Assembly (NCBI RefSeq): GCF_041260155.1
Contig: NW_027248277.1
Location: forward strand, 2,454,501-2,518,500
Reading direction: 5' to 3'
Length of the DNA: 64,000 bases
From: Ptychodera flava
Taxonomy: Eukaryota; Hemichordata; Enteropneusta; Ptychoderidae
Made by a program: the position numbers and the translations under genes. Below the pieces are notes generated by a model. That model was not told the DNA's origin and ran no database searches. It saw only the letters and a list, made by a program, of their open reading frames with translations. Each line of letters starts with the position of its first letter. Position 1 is the stretch's first letter. Below, in pieces: positions 60,225 through 64,000 of the stretch.

Positions 60225-61640
60225 AAGTTGATAGTAAATACCTGTAGTCTAGTTGGATCCGAACTCAATTGCGAAACCGTGTGTAACTGTAGCCAAGCCT
60301 ATTTGAAGACACATTTAGTCACTGGTGGCGCTATTAGATATCGCTGATCTCCTCACTTTGGATCAATACTCCGTCGGAAAACAACTCTGTGACATTTATG
60401 ATATAGTGTGGTGAAATATGCATCCGGAAATTAGCATAATGGTTGATAAAGATTTATTTGATTAAAAAAGAAAGAAGTATAAAGTTGCATAGAGTGCTCT
60501 GGGCGAAGCAAATCGACAAATTATTTTGACAATGATAATTATGTTGACACAAAGCACGACAAAGCAAATTGCAGGGATGCCATCATCTTGTGTTTGTGGC
60601 AAACTCTGACTGTGGCAGGGACCGTGACCAAGAATTTGGTTGAAGGGTGGATAAATATGTCATTATCGAAGAAGATACTGTTACAGAGGTTTGACTAAAT
60701 TTTCAGCTGTATATTTCGTTCTTAGATTTTTCATGAGAGGATTCGCCGGCACAAACCATGTATCTAGGCTAATCCCCTGAACGCGGAAAATTTCCACGTT
60801 ACCGAATTAATGGTTTATGACTCCCCAGAGAGTAAATAAACTACCGATCTAGTAGAACAAAAGATCACAATGTTTGTAAATATGACACAACGCGTGATAT
60901 TTGCAGAGCAATCACCGAATGACAGTCAGTTCACACCTCAAGTAAGGTATCTTTTCATATGGAAATGATTTTGAACCTACAGCGCTTGTGCCGGGGAATC
61001 TTGGCATGTTTATGTTTATGCAGAAAATAAATTTGTTGAACGAGCTCGGTGGAGTATAAATATGGTTTATATGACACATGTTTATGGATTGTACACTTAC
61101 TTTTAATACAAAATCGTAAAATATAAACATGTAGCCTTTCATTAAAGATCTGTACCTTTGGTCGTTTTCTATTTTGTTTGTTTCTGTGTATCATCTGCAG
61201 TTTCTGGTTTGAATCCCTGAACCATGGAGAAATTCCTAATATTTAGCTCATAAATATATGAGTATAATCTGCATTGTTATTGTTTAAATTTTGTATTCAG
61301 GTCCGGACTAGAATACATTTATCAACAATTATATTGGTCATTTCACATGTACAGACTGTGTTGGCAAGAAGGACACCAGGCATTTGTCATGATGGTCGGA
61401 TTATAGTAAAATTCTGTAGTTGATACATTGAAACAGTGCAGTGAAAAATTTGTCAACAGTTACAGCTAATGTCCCTTTAAATGAAAACAAAATTTACAAT
61501 GTATGATGTTGGTGTTATTGTATGGATTGTCTATTTAAAACTGTAATCATCATTTAAGAAGAGTATCTAAAGCCTGGGATCTAAAATATTTATCTTATTG
61601 ACAAAACAATGCAAATACATATTATGTGTAGGAACTCATA
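60225..61640. repeat. Flanking segment shared with 25,580-26,340, with insertions
   Basis: It aligns with the 25.6-kb block. Extra material includes 61,210-61,480, which resembles the TTAA-flanked element at 40,541 ('tattgtttaaattttgtatt' and 'ggtccggac'). Confidence 0.6.
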
Positions 61641-61649
61641 ATCTGCGAA

Positions 61650-62808
61650 CCCTCTCCGGCTACGAAGTATGCTGTGTTTCCTCTGAAGTGTAGTGCACAC
61701 GGTAATAAAGTAGTCAACAGTACCTAATCTTACACAAACTTGAATAAACAAACAAACGAACGAACAAACAAACAAACTGAACATATGGATTGCAGAAATC
61801 AGGTGTACTTATGGTACATACTAAATACAAATTAAGGAACCCTGGTGTTTCCAAAGAGAGACTGGAACATTTCAAGATATTTAGTTCAGAAACAGTTAAA
61901 GTTTGGTAGGACTAGTTTGAGGTTTGATGTACATGACATAATTAAATACAAAGGAAACAACGTAATCACATTCAATAACTATTGAATACTTTATTTTAAA
62001 CATTTATCTCATTTCAGATACCTTGAAATCTTACATTACGAAACAAAAACACTAAATAACTTAAGAATAGAGTCACCAAGTAATTACAGGTTACACAAGG
62101 AAAATTGAACGCCATGCAAATTGGCATTTAGAGGACGAGTGGGTGCAGCTTTACCTTTAGACTGGGGACACAATAAATGATGTATATAATGTCAAAGAGA
62201 TAAGACCAAGGAATTGTGAAATGAAAATATAATCTTTTACTGAAACAATATACATTTAGAAGTCTATGTAGTCAGTCAAAACAAGCCTAATGTTTTGTCA
62301 AAATAATGTTCCCTGCCATTGAATGAAAATTGTTGAACACTATACATAAATACTTCTGCTAACTTTCATTATAAGAAGCCTGTAAGAAAGACCACAACAA
62401 AAATCATGGCTACAAAATATTAAAAGGACACTAAACAAAAACGTATATATACGTATATATTACACGCTTGAAGGCATCAATAATGATGAGATTATTAGAA
62501 ATTGTCAACAGTGAAATCTCACGTGACAGAATTAACATAGAATGCGCCTTGGGGATAGACATTTAATTCAAGCTCTCATTTCTTTACAATCCTTTCCCAG
62601 TCTTCCACTCGTTGCAGATCATTATAAAGATCTCTGAGCGAGAAAAACTTTCACAGCTTTTCTTTCTCAAAAATGGAAACATTTATTTTTCCCTTTAGAG
62701 TTAAAATAAAGGTGGGGCAATTCAGAATCACAAATCAATTGTTTTCAATGACAAATGTGAACATTTTACGTTTGATTGAGTGTGAGCAGGCTACAAACAT
62801 TCCTGGGT
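61650..62808 (-). repeat. Downstream part of ZNF duplication unit D
   Basis: Paralogous to the A, B and C flanks. It lacks the 27,750-28,250 segment and further sequence near 62,455, making it the shortest copy. Confidence 0.72.
62682..62687 (-). terminator. ZNF-D polyadenylation signal AATAAA
   Basis: AATAAA on the minus strand, 122 nt after the ZNF-D stop; same position as in ZNF-B. Confidence 0.6.
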
Positions 62809-64000
62809 CTACCTGTTGTGTATTCTGGTGTGTTTAAATAGATTTTCCCTCAGTTTACATCGATATCCACATACATCACATTGCCAGGGTTTTGCATCAC
62901 TGTGTACAGACTTAACATGTGAAGTTAGTGTACGTTTTAGCCTAAAAACACGTGGGCAAAGATCGCATTTGAGTGTTGGTTCACTATGAGTTAAGGCATG
63001 CAATCGTAAATTAGTACTCCTCTTAAACTGGCGTCCACAAATATCACACAGATATTCAGGCTTAGCACAGTCCCTAATACAATGATTGCGATATTCAGAT
63101 CTGACGTTGAAAATTTTCTTGCATATTTTACAAGTGTATTTCCTGGAAAGTTCACCATGGATTTCTAAATGGGTTTTCAAATCTGTCTTACTATAAAATT
63201 TCTTGTCGCAATAGGAACATCTAAATTTGTGTTCTAAGTGAACAATCTTCAAATGGTTTAACATATGTGTTCGTGTATCAAACGTTTCACCACACTCTGT
63301 ACAGACAGCTGAAACTTTACTGTGTGAATGCTTTTCATGAGTTCTTTTGATCCCTTGTTTTGTAAACCTCAGGTCACAATATCTACACTTGAACTTTCTT
63401 TCAATGTGGGTGTTTTTGTGATTATTTAACGCAATGCGATTGGAAAAGACATGCTTGCACACGTCACATTCAAATGCACCATTTGAGTGTTTAAGGAATT
63501 TGTGTCTTGATCTTGATGAGCAACTCATGAATATTCGATCACAATACCTGCATGGAAACACTGGTATCTGTTCTGCATGAGAATCAACCATGTGATTTTG
63601 CCAATCCTTCAGTAGAAAGTCTATTCCACAATACTTACATTTCTGTCTGGCACAAATGCCCAATGACAGATGTAAACTCAATCCTTCCTCTGTTTTATAA
63701 CCCTTACCACATTTCTCACAACTGTAAGATTTATCACCAATCATGGCTTTTCGTATTCTCTCTTTGTGGGTTTCTAACTCTTTGTCTGTCATGGGTGGCT
63801 TTTTGGCGCGCTCATATTTTTTTCTCACACGCTTAGGTTTTTCAATTCTACTCATTGAGGACACATTGCAACTTGTGGCCAAAGTATTTGTTTGATTAGT
63901 GTCATCACTTATGGAGTTGTCGTCATCACTCGTTTCATCATTTTCTGTGTCTCTGTTTCCGTGGTAACTAGATCCTAAGTTTGACGTTGATGCATCAGGA
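62809..64000 (-). CDS. ZNF-D: finger exon of a fourth C2H2 gene, cut by the window end
   Basis: Open from the window edge to the stop after HTRIHNR. It has the acidic linker, the KKPPMTDKELETHKERIRKA stretch and 11 finger positions with complete ligands, fingers 1 and 8 again ending in Cys. By comparison with ZNF-B about 37 nt of this exon, and exons 1 and 2, lie beyond the window. The frame has no interruption. Substitutions relative to B and C fall partly in the helices that contact DNA, for example KRTHEKHSH versus RTGHEKHSH in finger 5. Confidence 0.88.
   Translation of the reverse strand, partial: PDASTSNLGSSYHGNRDTENDETSDDDNSISDDTNQTNTLATSCNVSSMSRIEKPKRVRKKYERAKKPPMTDKELETHKERIRKAMIGDKSYSCEKCGKGYKTEEGLSLHLSLGICARQKCKYCGIDFLLKDWQNHMVDSHAEQIPVFPCRYCDRIFMSCSSRSRHKFLKHSNGAFECDVCKHVFSNRIALNNHKNTHIERKFKCRYCDLRFTKQGIKRTHEKHSHSKVSAVCTECGETFDTRTHMLNHLKIVHLEHKFRCSYCDKKFYSKTDLKTHLEIHGELSRKYTCKICKKIFNVRSEYRNHCIRDCAKPEYLCDICGRQFKRSTNLRLHALTHSEPTLKCDLCPRVFRLKRTLTSHVKSVHSDAKPWQCDVCGYRCKLRENLFKHTRIHNR

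Overview
The window is AT-rich animal nuclear DNA. Its genes have spliced exons with GT-AG introns, it carries many inverted-repeat transposon relics and minisatellites, and it has no viral or bacterial layout. The one gene that can be named with certainty is an orthologue of vertebrate MCC. Together with an NHL beta-propeller gene and a lineage-specific C2H2 zinc-finger family, this fits an invertebrate deuterostome (hemichordate-, cephalochordate- or echinoderm-like). I cannot name the species.

Layout. 1-13,700: mostly repeats. They include a 1.6 kb CAGGG-ended element, a degenerate array of RFX X-box-like motifs, a single-exon six-blade NHL propeller (4,765-5,616, frame interrupted twice), a three-layer nest of hairpin elements (6,740-7,613), an AGTCCCC-ended element built from 150-bp units, and a 102-bp satellite. 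13,703-19,487 (+): the last six exons of MCC, down to the conserved ETSL PDZ ligand. 19,488-25,560: 3' region, a promoter-like cluster of CRE, ETS and E-box sites, and more copies of the AGTCCCC family. 25,580-64,000 (-): a tandem cluster of four C2H2 zinc-finger genes, ZNF-A to ZNF-D. Where all three exons lie in the window (A, B and C), the exons are a short exon 1, an exon 2 with an unrecognised N-terminal module plus acidic tail, and an exon 3 with 11 finger positions. D is cut by the window end. A fifth 5' end lies inverted at 48.6 kb.

The most notable object lies in intron 2 of ZNF-B. It is a 5,151-bp DNA transposon (38,095-43,245) with 30-bp terminal inverted repeats and a 4-bp AAAT target duplication. 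It carries a three-exon gene of the type databases hold as DUF7869, with a conserved ADNCGGQNKN motif. The matching intron of ZNF-C is an empty site, which fixes the insertion point to the base.

Small losses in otherwise conserved frames recur across unrelated genes (NHL, MCC, the transposon gene, ZNF-B, ZNF-C), several of them in homopolymers. Some apparent pseudogene marks may therefore be assembly errors. Recognition of families is from memory of protein motifs; no search was run.
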